DNA from: Candidatus Zipacnadia bacterium
GTDB taxonomy: Bacteria > Armatimonadota > Zipacnadia > Zipacnadales > Zipacnadaceae
NCBI GenBank assembly: GCA_029821455.1
Contig: JALGTI010000019.1
Location: 1-17,712 of the forward strand
DNA: 17,712 nt
Direction: 5' to 3'
The translations under genes were made by a program, and so were the position numbers. Shown piece after piece: positions 6,948-14,432 of this stretch. The notes under the pieces are model-generated. The model was not told the DNA's origin. It made no database searches and worked only from the letters and a program-made list of their open reading frames with translations. How positions within the stretch are numbered: the stretch's first letter is position 1; each line of letters opens with the position of its first letter.

Positions 6948-7497
6948 CTCTTGCTCGCCTCCAAAGCTCGTTGAGTTGGTCGGCGGTGGCCTCTTCGACG
7001 CAACGCTGCTGCAGATAGTCCCAATCGCACTTTGGGCCGTGTTGACGCAACAGATGCTCAACCCACTGACAGTCGGCCTCAGATTTCCAGTGGATACAAG
7101 CGTTCAGGCGATCCACAATCAGGTCTTCGACGCCGATTATGTCAACTACCCCGTCAGCCGTCTCGGCCTTGGTGATCCGCGACCGGTCGCCTGCCAGCCG
7201 CTCGTCAATCAAGTCCACAACCAGGTCGAGATCAGGGTGCCACCAGACACGTCCCTGTTGGACAAAGCCCCATTGTTGCAAGATGCTGACTACCTCACTG
7301 GTGTTATCTACGACCAGGTCAACATCCCCCGTGGTGTACTCAGCCAGAGTGTGCCATTCGAGGGCGTGACCACCCACGACCACCGGTTGGTGAGTCTCCG
7401 GCAAGCGCTTGCTCAGAAGCGCCACAAACTGCAACCGGCGCTCAAACCCAGATGGCACAATCACGAGTTCTAGAAGGTCGTTGTGCAGTTGGGGCAT
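6925..7497 (-). CDS. Minimal nucleotidyltransferase-fold protein (DUF6036/AbiEii-like)
   Basis: 190 aa. The pattern is that of small MNT/AbiEii nucleotidyltransferases: VVVGGHALEW (GG at 42-43), then TGDVDLVV with D58/D60, then a downstream carboxylate in DLDLVVDLI. GVEDLIVDRLNACIHWKSEADCQWVEHLL at 122-150 is the helical end typical of DUF6036-like proteins. Such proteins act as toxin or antitoxin components by transferring NMPs to proteins or RNA, or have unknown roles. The ATG lies 2 bases after the stop of the HPS fusion and its ribosome-binding site, AGGAGG at 7505-7510, sits inside that gene's last codons, so translation is coupled. A small basic ORF overlaps its end. I cannot tell whether it is toxin, antitoxin or an unrelated enzyme. 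Confidence 0.75.
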   Translation of the reverse strand: MPQLHNDLLELVIVPSGFERRLQFVALLSKRLPETHQPVVVGGHALEWHTLAEYTTGDVDLVVDNTSEVVSILQQWGFVQQGRVWWHPDLDLVVDLIDERLAGDRSRITKAETADGVVDIIGVEDLIVDRLNACIHWKSEADCQWVEHLLRQHGPKCDWDYLQQRCVEEATADQLNELWRRARDAPATES

Positions 7498-7499
7498 CG

Positions 7500-8813
7500 C
7501 TAGTCCTCCTGCCTGCCGCGCTGCTGTTCCCAGCGTTTCAGTTCGCTGACCTCTCCAAGGGTACGGCCCTGCTCGATCTCGGCCTTCTCGCGGCTCTCAC
7601 GCTCCACAACCGCCACCGCGCGGTTGGCTATCTCCACAGCCCGCTCCTTGGGCACCACTACGACCCCGTCATCATCACCAATCACCCAGTCGCCAGGCCG
7701 AACAGCGGTCTCGCCAATCTTCAGCGGCACGCCGATCATCCCCATGCCCTTCGGGTCACCGGCTGCCGGTGCAATCAACTTCGAGAATGCCGGGAAGCCG
7801 AGTTCACGAATCTCTGCCGAATCGCGCAGAGCACCATTGATGACGATGCCAGCTAGCTTGCGGCTCAGGCAGCTCTTAGAGGCTTCCTCGCCCCACACGG
7901 CCGGCCCCTCACCTCGCACATCCACCACCAACACGCTGCCCTCATCGGCCTCATCAATCGCCTCGACCGGCTTGGCCCAGTCACCGGGGTAGGTCCAGAC
8001 CGTCAGCGCCGGCCCGCAGAGCTTCATGCCGCGTTGGATGTTTCTTATGCCAGGCAGCCAGCCTCGCCGGTGCATCGCGTCCGAGATATTGGCGGCGCTA
8101 CATTTCGAGAATATCTCGCGTAGTTGTTCCTCGCCGCCGCGCTTGTATAGCTCTGTCTCGATGCTGACGCCGGTGCGAATGGCCTCCAGAATTGTGTGAG
8201 TGGCCGCCTCAGCGTCAGGGGCCTTGATGATAGCACCGCCCACGATCACGATGTTGGCCCCGGCTGCCACGGCCTGCGGCGCGGTCTCGGAGTTGAGACC
8301 GCCAGCGACCGCGATGGGAATGTCAACAGCCTCGGCGATCATCTGCAATAGCACGAGGGGGTCCTCGCCACGCATCTGCACATCAACGGGGCAGTGGACG
8401 CCCACTATCGCTGCGCCTAACTCTTGGATACGTTGGGCGCGACCGACAGGATCTGACACCTCGGCCAGGTCCACCATAATCTGCGCATCGTAGCGCTCAC
8501 CGGCCTCCACACACTCAGCGATGGTCGAATCAGATGCTGCACCCAGTACAGTGACCACGTTGGCCCCTGCCTGGGCCGCCATCTCCACCTCCACCCGGCC
8601 GACATCCATCGTCTTCATGTCAGCGATGACGGTGTGGTCGGGGAACTCACGCCGCAGAGCGCGCACAGCCTCCAGGCCCTCGCTCTTGATCAGCGGCGTC
8701 CCTGCCTCCAGCCACTGAGCGCCGCCCGCTACTGCCTCGCTCGCGGCCCGCAGCGCCTGGCTGAGATTAGCGAAGTCCAACGCTACTTGCAGGATCGGCC
8801 CTTCTGTTTGCAC
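7500..8813 (-). CDS. Bifunctional 3-hexulose-6-phosphate synthase / RraA-like fusion
   Basis: 437 aa, GTG start with AGGTGGTGAG upstream. Residues 1 to ~205 are an OMP-decarboxylase-fold HPS domain: LQVALDFANL, GTPLIKSEG, IADMKTMDVG (TMD is the HPS form; keto-gulonate-phosphate decarboxylase has ADAG), GVHCPVDVQ and AVAGGLNSETA. Residues ~215 to 410 are an RraA-like fold: ISDAMHRRG, GPALTVWTYPGDW, VDVRGEGPAVWGE, GIVINGALRDSAEIRELGFP. HPS condenses formaldehyde with ribulose 5-phosphate or runs in reverse; the same domain fusion is known in archaea and some bacteria, where the RraA half is still poorly understood (it has the GxxRD core of HMG/CHA aldolase relatives). The partner isomerase HxlB is not in the window. 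It lies between metF and a nucleotidyltransferase, next to folate one-carbon genes. Confidence 0.9.
   Translation of the reverse strand: MQTEGPILQVALDFANLSQALRAASEAVAGGAQWLEAGTPLIKSEGLEAVRALRREFPDHTVIADMKTMDVGRVEVEMAAQAGANVVTVLGAASDSTIAECVEAGERYDAQIMVDLAEVSDPVGRAQRIQELGAAIVGVHCPVDVQMRGEDPLVLLQMIAEAVDIPIAVAGGLNSETAPQAVAAGANIVIVGGAIIKAPDAEAATHTILEAIRTGVSIETELYKRGGEEQLREIFSKCSAANISDAMHRRGWLPGIRNIQRGMKLCGPALTVWTYPGDWAKPVEAIDEADEGSVLVVDVRGEGPAVWGEEASKSCLSRKLAGIVINGALRDSAEIRELGFPAFSKLIAPAAGDPKGMGMIGVPLKIGETAVRPGDWVIGDDDGVVVVPKERAVEIANRAVAVVERESREKAEIEQGRTLGEVSELKRWEQQRGRQED
7505..7510 (-). promoter_or_regulatory. Strong Shine-Dalgarno for the nucleotidyltransferase, inside the hps-rraA 3' end
   Basis: AGGAGG on the minus strand, 7 bases before ATG 7497 and overlapping the final codons of the upstream gene. 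It supports a shared transcript and coupled translation. Confidence 0.7.
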
Positions 8814-8835
8814 AGTTAGCTCACCACCTGTGGGT

Positions 8836-8844
8836 ATATTACCA
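8836..8844 (-). promoter_or_regulatory. Candidate extended -10 promoter element before hps-rraA
   Basis: TGGTAATAT on the minus strand (TG-N-TAATAT, close to the extended -10 consensus), about 23 bases before the GTG start. No good -35 is visible. Together with the palindrome just upstream it suggests a new transcription unit beginning at hps-rraA. Confidence 0.3.
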
Positions 8845-8888
8845 CACTTCGGGCTGGATGATGCATACCATCAGGCTATCAGGAAGCA

Positions 8889-8912
8889 AAGGAGGCCAGC
8901 GCTGGCCTCCTT
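8889..8912 (-). terminator. Perfect 24-base palindrome between metF and hps-rraA, possible terminator
   Basis: AAGGAGGCCAGC followed immediately by its reverse complement. It can fold as a 10-bp stem with a GCGC loop. On the minus strand it is followed by TGCTTCC, a weak pyrimidine stretch, so termination would be partial. Its position between metF and hps-rraA fits a transcription boundary or attenuator. Confidence 0.5.
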
Positions 8913-8971
8913 GGTAGCTGCTTGATGCTGCTTGTCGTATTCAAGTGGATCGAGTGGTCTCACACCTCCGC

Positions 8972-9841
8972 TTATAAACCCACTTCGTCCAGTACGGTCA
9001 CCACATGCTGATTCCAACCCAGTGGCATCATGTGGATGCCCTGGCAGTGGGGCATCAGGCCATTGACCAACTCGACGGTGATCTCGATACTGGTGGCGAC
9101 CTTGTCGTCGGTCTCTTTCATCTTGGCGATCATTTCATCGGGGACCTGCACACCAGCCACGTTCTTATTCATAAAGCGGGCCATCCCGGCGCTCTTTAGC
9201 ATCACGATGCCGGCGAGGACCGGCACCCCAATATCGCCGACCTGCCTCATAAACTCACCGAACTGCTCAGGATTATAGGTGGCCTGGGTCTGCACAAACT
9301 GGGCGCCGGCCTCGACCTTCTTGTATAGCTTCATAATCTGCGGCTCGACCGGGTCTGCGCCGGGGTTGACGACGCAGCCGAGGGTGAAATGAGGCGGGTC
9401 GCCCTCCAGTTCCTCACCGGCCATATCGTGGCCCTCCATCAGGCCGCGCGCCACCTTCAGCAGACCGACAGAGTCCAGATCAAAGACCGGCTTGGTGTGG
9501 GGATGGTCACCGAGGGTCGTATAGTCACCAGTCAGGCACAGCACCTCGGTAATACCCAGCACCGCAGCGCTAAGCAGCTCCGACTGCAATGCCAGGCGGT
9601 TGCGGTCGCGGCAGACCATCTGCAGCACCGGCGGGATTCCGATCTCTTGAAGCTTGATACAGCCAACCAGTGAGCTGGCCCGCATCACCGATGACTGAAT
9701 ATCGGTGACGTTGACGCCGGCTACGCGACCACGGCAGTGCTCGGCCTCCTCCAACATATGCTCCAAATGGCAGCCCTTGGGCGGCGCCACCTCAGTTGTG
9801 ACGATGAACTTGCCGGATTGAATTGCTTCGCGCATTCCCAT
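8972..9841 (-). CDS. metF: 5,10-methylenetetrahydrofolate reductase (MetF family)
   Basis: 289 aa, ATG start with AAGGGAG upstream. It has the MetF signatures: FIVTTEVAPPKG with the catalytic Glu (E17), VNVTDIQSS, LQMVCRDRNRLALQSELL, GITEVLCLTGDYTTLGDHP (FAD/folate binding core) and GADPVEPQIMKLYKKVEAGA with FVQTQATY. It reduces methylene-THF to methyl-THF using FAD. It has only the catalytic barrel; no MetV partner or iron-sulfur extension, as used by many acetogens, lies next to it in this window. Its product is the substrate of the methyltransferase encoded at the end of the run. The creatininase gene lies 37 bases upstream and reads in the same direction. Confidence 0.93.
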   Translation of the reverse strand: MGMREAIQSGKFIVTTEVAPPKGCHLEHMLEEAEHCRGRVAGVNVTDIQSSVMRASSLVGCIKLQEIGIPPVLQMVCRDRNRLALQSELLSAAVLGITEVLCLTGDYTTLGDHPHTKPVFDLDSVGLLKVARGLMEGHDMAGEELEGDPPHFTLGCVVNPGADPVEPQIMKLYKKVEAGAQFVQTQATYNPEQFGEFMRQVGDIGVPVLAGIVMLKSAGMARFMNKNVAGVQVPDEMIAKMKETDDKVATSIEITVELVNGLMPHCQGIHMMPLGWNQHVVTVLDEVGL

Positions 9842-9878
9842 TTTGCGGATAATCTCCCTTCAGAACATATGGCTGCTG

Positions 9879-10685
9879 TTAGTCTAGCTCGTTGAGCGCG
9901 GTTTTCACCTCAGCGACGATATAATCCACAACCTCTTCTGTCTGCTGACGGCCCGCCTCGGCACTGGAGGCCAGGCGCGGATCCTCTTCATCGCGGACCG
10001 TGTGGTCCGGCAGCGGATTGCAGCGGAACGTCTGGTCATCAACCACCGCGAAGTCTGTGCACTTCAGCCGCTCATCAGACGGAGGCAAAGCGTCCAGGTC
10101 CACCGACTCCGGGTACAGGTGCATCATCGCCGATACCTCTTCCCGGTCGGCATGGCCCCAGTTATTCCACCCGCTCTCGTCCTTGAGGTTCGGGAAGAAG
10201 GTCAGAATCCGGGCAGCCCCCTGCTCGTTGTTCAGTTCAATTGCCAGGCGGTTGATGGTCTCCAGTTGATTGGCTGCCCCGTGGCCGTTGACGACGGCAA
10301 TCAGCCGGTAGCCGTACTCCACCAGCATTTCAAGCTGCTGGCGCACCACGATGGCGAAGATCTCTTGCCTGCAATAGCCGCTGGGCATCGAGTTGGCTGG
10401 GAAATCCATACCCACGATGTAGTCATCGCGGGCAAAGCCGATGGCCTCGAGCATGTCGGGCTCGCGCTCGCGTTCGGTGCCGAAGAACACTGCTGGCAAC
10501 ACCACCCCACCAGTGCGGTCGGCTGCCCGCGACGCAATCTGATAGGCCCGTAGCGGGTCGGTACCCAGCGGCAGATGCGGTCCGTGCCATTCGAGTGGCC
10601 CGAACGCCACGTAGGCTAGGGGGCAGCGCTCTTTTTCGGCCACTATCTCCGAGGGTCGCAATAGCTCGAACTTGCGCGTGCGCAT
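9879..10685 (-). CDS. Creatininase family metallo-amidohydrolase
   Basis: 268 aa; ATG start with GAGG 9 bases upstream. The creatininase motifs are clear: GPLEWHGPHLPLGTD (metal ligands E32, H34, D43), VVNGHGAANQ at about 132-140 (H135) and HADREEVSAMM (H178, E182). Members hydrolyse cyclic or linear amides with Zn2+ or Mn2+: creatinine amidohydrolase, FAPy deformylase (ArfB) of flavin/F420 synthesis, and MftE peptidase are examples. The position between folD and metF suggests a substrate linked to formyl or amide groups in one-carbon or pterin metabolism, for example a deformylase; this is inference. No creatine-pathway genes are near. It could also be a nonspecific passenger, since this family is common in these lineages. 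Confidence 0.9.
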   Translation of the reverse strand: MRTRKFELLRPSEIVAEKERCPLAYVAFGPLEWHGPHLPLGTDPLRAYQIASRAADRTGGVVLPAVFFGTEREREPDMLEAIGFARDDYIVGMDFPANSMPSGYCRQEIFAIVVRQQLEMLVEYGYRLIAVVNGHGAANQLETINRLAIELNNEQGAARILTFFPNLKDESGWNNWGHADREEVSAMMHLYPESVDLDALPPSDERLKCTDFAVVDDQTFRCNPLPDHTVRDEEDPRLASSAEAGRQQTEEVVDYIVAEVKTALNELD

Positions 10686-10728
10686 TATATCTTACCTCAA
10701 CAATCCAGGTGCGGCAGACCTGCATACG

Positions 10729-11604
10729 TTACAGCTTGCCCTGCAGTTCAGCGGCCGCCACCAGGTTCTTGAGTAGCATCGCTGAGGTGACTACACCCAC
10801 ACCACCCGGCACCGGCGTCACCAGGCTAGCGACCTCCAACGCGTCCTCAGCCACCACATCGCCGACAATGCGGGTCTTGCCAGTCTCGGGGTCCTTCTTG
10901 CGGTTGGTACCGACGTCAATGACGATGGCACCCGGCTTGATATGTTGCTGCTTAATCAGGCCGGCCACGCCGACAGCGACGATGAGAATGTCAGCGCCCG
11001 TGGTGTGCTTCTCCAGCATCCCCTTATCACTGGTGCCGATGTGGCAGACTGTGGTGGTGGCGAACCTGTCCAGCAGCAGCAGGGCAGTGGGCTTGCCCAC
11101 TATCTCACTGTGGCCGACGATGACCACCTCTGCCCCATAACAGTCAACCTTGGCCTCGTCGAGTAACTCGAGGACTGCTTGGGCAGTGCAGGGGGCCAGG
11201 TCCGTGCTACCCTGCACAACCCGCCCCAGATTGACCGGGTGCACACCATCCACGTCCTTGAGCGGGTCAATTATGCGCTGCATCGCCTGCCCGTCTATGT
11301 GCTCTGGCACGGGCATCAGCAGGATGATGCCACTCACATCATCATCGCGGCTCAGATCATTTAGCCTGCCAACGAGGTCCCCCTCGGTGGTCTCCTCCGG
11401 CAATGCCACTAGTTCATACCGCATCCCCACTTCCTGACAGCCCTTCTCCTGGCCCTTGGCATAGAACTTGGCGCCAGGGTTATCACCTACCAGCACGGCT
11501 GCCAGCTTGGGGCGTTTCCCTTCCGGGATGCCTGACAGCCTGTCAATGATATTCTGCTTGATGCGGTCGGCCACTGGGCCGCCTTCCAACAATTGTGCAC
11601 TCAC
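10729..11604 (-). CDS. folD: Methylenetetrahydrofolate dehydrogenase (FolD family) lacking cyclohydrolase residues
   Basis: 291 aa; GTG start with GGGAGG (11612-11617) 7 bases upstream. It aligns over its whole length with FolD: VLVGDNPGAKFYAKGQ, PLKDVDGVHPVNLGR, VVIVGHSEIVGKP and TPVPGGVG. Compared with E. coli (NPASQIYVASKRKACEEVG), the invariant Lys is Gln52 here, and the conserved Gln of ILVQLPLP is Leu96 (IILLMPVP). Tyr48 and the Asp pair (D117, D119) remain. In characterised FolD enzymes that Lys and Gln serve the cyclohydrolase reaction, and the dehydrogenase can persist without them. It is therefore probably a dehydrogenase interconverting methylene-THF and methenyl-THF. The adjoining FchA can take over cyclohydrolase activity. 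Cofactor preference is not clear. Confidence 0.93.
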   Translation of the reverse strand: MSAQLLEGGPVADRIKQNIIDRLSGIPEGKRPKLAAVLVGDNPGAKFYAKGQEKGCQEVGMRYELVALPEETTEGDLVGRLNDLSRDDDVSGIILLMPVPEHIDGQAMQRIIDPLKDVDGVHPVNLGRVVQGSTDLAPCTAQAVLELLDEAKVDCYGAEVVIVGHSEIVGKPTALLLLDRFATTTVCHIGTSDKGMLEKHTTGADILIVAVGVAGLIKQQHIKPGAIVIDVGTNRKKDPETGKTRIVGDVVAEDALEVASLVTPVPGGVGVVTSAMLLKNLVAAAELQGKL

Positions 11605-11611
11605 GACAATT

Positions 11612-11617
11612 CCTCCC
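11612..11617 (-). promoter_or_regulatory. Strong ribosome-binding site for the GTG start of folD
   Basis: GGGAGG on the minus strand, 7 bases before GTG 11604, supports this start over internal candidates. Confidence 0.6.
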
Positions 11618-11645
11618 TTGCCTTACGTACAGGTCTGTGCTGCAT

Positions 11646-12275
11646 TTAAGAGCAGACGGCGTCCACAACCCGGTCCCAGACGCGTTTGACCTCGTCGGCG
11701 CAGGGCGCGATAATCTCATCTAGCTCAGCTCGCCGCCGGGCCAGGAACTCTTCATCCTTAATGGAAGCAAAGTTTATCTCCACATTCAACCACCCGCATT
11801 CCAACGCCGCCAGGGCCAGTTTGGCCGCGCAGCCCGCATCGCTGATCAGATTAGGGTTCCCTTTCTCCGCCAACTCTTGCAGCGTCCCAATCACAGTCGC
11901 GCAGCACTCGCACACACCGAACGGCACCTCGGACGCTGCCTTCAATGCCTCCTGAATCGCGCTTCTACGTGCGGTCTTCTCCTCATCGGCTCCCCTCGGC
12001 ATCCTATACGCCCTGCCGACTTGCTCATAGACAACTGCGTCCTCGTCGGTCAGGTCTAGCAGGCGATTGCGCTGGGCCTCCAGAACATCCAACAGCCTCT
12101 GGACATCCTCCTCCACATTGGCAAACTTCTCCTTGCCCACGGTGAAGTTTCCGACCATCTCCCCCAGCGCTGCGCCCAGCGCGCCAGCCAGGGCCGCTGC
12201 GCTTCCCCCACCTGGAGCCGGTGCGCTCGACGCCAGCTTCGCTGCATATTCCCTTACGCTGTCTTCACTCAGCAT
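11646..12275 (-). CDS. fchA: Methenyl-THF cyclohydrolase / cyclodeaminase family protein (FchA)
   Basis: 209 aa, all-helical family related to the cyclodeaminase half of FTCD. The N-terminus carries the glycine-rich signature APAPGGGSAAALAGALGAALGEMV, and GNPNLISDAGCAAKLALAALE is the second conserved block. The usual bacterial length is about 200-215 aa. In purine-fermenting clostridia and acetogens FchA hydrolyses methenyl-THF to formyl-THF reversibly; the alternative is formiminoTHF cyclodeaminase. Here fhs precedes it by 14 bases and folD follows, whose cyclohydrolase residues are missing, so cyclohydrolase is the better call. The start ATG at 12275 has AAGGAAG upstream, overlapping the fhs stop codon. 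Confidence 0.9.
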   Translation of the reverse strand: MLSEDSVREYAAKLASSAPAPGGGSAAALAGALGAALGEMVGNFTVGKEKFANVEEDVQRLLDVLEAQRNRLLDLTDEDAVVYEQVGRAYRMPRGADEEKTARRSAIQEALKAASEVPFGVCECCATVIGTLQELAEKGNPNLISDAGCAAKLALAALECGWLNVEINFASIKDEEFLARRRAELDEIIAPCADEVKRVWDRVVDAVCS

Positions 12276-12289
12276 CGCTCAACTCTTCC

Positions 12290-13987
12290 TTAGAACAGGC
12301 CCACAGTGTTGCCGTCTTCATCAATGTCCACATCAACCGCCGCCGGCCGCGTGGGCAGGCCGGGCATTGTGCGCATCTCACCGCACAGCGGATACAGGAA
12401 CCCAGCACCGACCGAGGGCCGCACGTCGGCGATGGGGACCACGAAGCCCGTAGGCCGCCCCATGATTGTGGGATCGTGGGTCAATGAGAGGTGGGTCTTA
12501 GCCATGCAGATTGGCAGGTTGCCCAATCCCATCTTCTCAAATATCTCTATCTGCTTTTCGGCCGGCGGAGCGTAATCCACGCCCTCCGCGCCGTAGATTT
12601 CCGTGGCGATGGTCTCGATCTTCTCTTTGATGCTGGCCTCCAGTGGATAGAGGTACTTAAACTCACTGGGCTCCTCGCAGGCATTCACGACGGCTTCGGC
12701 CAGCTCTGTACCGCCTTCGCCGCCCTTGGTGTGCACATAGGTGCGCACTGCCTCTGCCGCGCCGGCAGCGAGGGCCTGTTCACGCATCGCATCCAGCTCT
12801 GCCTCGGTATCGTGGGGGAAGACATTGATGGCCACCACGACTGGCAGGCCGAACTTGCGCATATTCTCAATATGCTTGGCTAGATTCGCGCAGCCCTCAA
12901 TCAAGGCTGGCACGTTCTCGGTCTCGATCTGCTCTTTGGGAGGCTTGCGGCCAGGCCGCATCGTGAAGGCCCCCCCGTGCATCTTCAGCGCCTTGGCCGT
13001 GGCGACGATGACCACACAGTTAGGCGTCATACCCGCCGTGCGGCACTTGATATTGAGGAACTTCTCGGCTCCGCAGTCAGCGCCAAACCCAGCCTCGGTT
13101 ACCACATAGTCGGCCAACTTGAGGGCCACCTTGTCGGCCAGTATGGAGTTGGTGCCGATGGCGATGTTAGCGAACGGGCCAGCGTGTACCAGCGCCGGGC
13201 CGCCGTCGAGCCCCTGCATCAGGTTGGGCTTGATAGCATCGCGCATTAACACGGTCATAGCCCCGCCGGCCTTGAGGTCGTCAGCAGTCACTGGCTCGCC
13301 ATCCTCGTTGAGGCCAATCCAGATGCGACCGAGGCGCTCACGGATGTCGTGCAGGCCTGAGGTGAGGGCTAGAATTGCCATCACCTCGGAGGCCACCGTG
13401 ATGTCGAAGCCTGTCTCACGGGGCCTGCCATCGGTCTTCGCGCCCAGGCCGCCGGTGATGTTGCGTAGGAAGTTGTCGTTCATATCTACGACGCGCCGCC
13501 ACGAGACGGAGTATGGGTCAATGCGCAACGGGTTTCGGTGCCAGATGTGAGCATCAACCATCGCGGCCAGCAGGTTGTTGGCCGCGCCTACCGCGTGAAT
13601 GTCGCCAGTGAAGTGGAGGTTGAGATCCTCCATCGGCACCAACTGGGAATAGCCACCACCGGCTGCGCCGCCCTTGATGCCAAAGGTAGGCCCCATTGAT
13701 GGTTCGCGGATGGTACACATCGCCTTCTTGCCGATGTAACGCATCGCCTGACCTAAGCCCAGAGCGGTTACGGTCTTGCCCTCGCCCAACGGCGTAGGCG
13801 TGATGGCGGTAACCAGTATCAGCTTGCCGTCCGGCGCATCCGCCAGGCGATCGAGCACGGACAGGTCAACCTTCGCCTTATACTTGCCATATAACTCAAC
13901 CTCATCCTCTGTCAGCCCCGCATCTGCTGCCACATCCATAATTGGTCGCAGTTTTGCAGCTTGAGCAATTTCCAGGTCGCTGAGCAT
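12290..13987 (-). CDS. fhs: Formate--tetrahydrofolate ligase
   Basis: 565 aa from ATG 13987 (MLSDLEIAQAAKLRPI), preceded by GGGTGAG; an upstream GTG at 14029 would add 14 residues without family resemblance. Typical length is about 556-560 aa. The ATP-binding loop TPTPLGEGKT at 63-72, EPSMGPTFGIKGGAAGGGYS, VPMEDLNLHFTGDIHAV and the C-terminal MPGLPTRPAAVDVDID match acetogen enzymes closely along the entire length. It makes 10-formyl-THF from formate, ATP and THF in the cytoplasm, the entry to the methyl branch; it can run in reverse to make ATP. A short insertion (PGRKPPKEQIETEN region) is the only unusual part. fchA and folD follow, with short gaps. Confidence 0.97.
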   Translation of the reverse strand: MLSDLEIAQAAKLRPIMDVAADAGLTEDEVELYGKYKAKVDLSVLDRLADAPDGKLILVTAITPTPLGEGKTVTALGLGQAMRYIGKKAMCTIREPSMGPTFGIKGGAAGGGYSQLVPMEDLNLHFTGDIHAVGAANNLLAAMVDAHIWHRNPLRIDPYSVSWRRVVDMNDNFLRNITGGLGAKTDGRPRETGFDITVASEVMAILALTSGLHDIRERLGRIWIGLNEDGEPVTADDLKAGGAMTVLMRDAIKPNLMQGLDGGPALVHAGPFANIAIGTNSILADKVALKLADYVVTEAGFGADCGAEKFLNIKCRTAGMTPNCVVIVATAKALKMHGGAFTMRPGRKPPKEQIETENVPALIEGCANLAKHIENMRKFGLPVVVAINVFPHDTEAELDAMREQALAAGAAEAVRTYVHTKGGEGGTELAEAVVNACEEPSEFKYLYPLEASIKEKIETIATEIYGAEGVDYAPPAEKQIEIFEKMGLGNLPICMAKTHLSLTHDPTIMGRPTGFVVPIADVRPSVGAGFLYPLCGEMRTMPGLPTRPAAVDVDIDEDGNTVGLF

Positions 13988-14057
13988 ACTGTTAGTCTCA
14001 CCCGATCCTTTGAATGTAGTCTTGTTCACTCATCAGTCAAACTACGGGGGCTGAGCC

Positions 14058-14432
14058 TCAGCCCATCCCCCGCCGTGTCCGTCTTATCTCAACCTCTGTG
14101 TGGTCAATCAGTCCACCGAGGGGCACACTCTGTTTCCGCGCCCGTACTACCACCTCCTCTAGCTCGAAACTATCTAGAATAGCTCCAGCCACAGTCTCGG
14201 CGAGGGCCTCGAGAAGCTGGAACTTCCTCCCGCTCTGGATATGACTCACCAAGTCATAGACGGCCTTATAGTCAACCGTCTGATCCAGGTCATCCGTGCG
14301 ACCCGCTTCGGCCAGGTCGCGGTATAATTCTACGTCAATGGCAAATCGTCCTCCTAACTGCCGCTCGGAAGCATCTACTCCGTGGTAGCCATAGAAGTGC
14401 ATATCGGTTATCCGGATGCAGTCCTTGCTCAT
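14058..14432 (-). CDS. folB: Dihydroneopterin aldolase
   Basis: 124 aa, standard family length. It contains the start motif IRITDMHFYGYHGV, E23 in ASERQLGGRF, Y55 in VDYKAVYD, E75 in LLEALAE and K100 in VRARKQSVPLGG, matching the active-site residues of FolB. It cleaves dihydroneopterin to hydroxymethyl-dihydropterin, the pterin half that FolP joins with pABA. The ATG overlaps the stop codon of the preceding cyclo-ligase gene (ATGA overlap at 14429-14432), so the genes are translationally coupled. No folK or folE is in the window. Confidence 0.95.
   Translation of the reverse strand: MSKDCIRITDMHFYGYHGVDASERQLGGRFAIDVELYRDLAEAGRTDDLDQTVDYKAVYDLVSHIQSGRKFQLLEALAETVAGAILDSFELEEVVVRARKQSVPLGGLIDHTEVEIRRTRRGMG

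Noticed and set aside
11646..12275. FchA read as formiminotransferase-cyclodeaminase fusion
   Set aside because: Only the cyclodeaminase-type half is present (209 aa) and there is no formiminotransferase domain.
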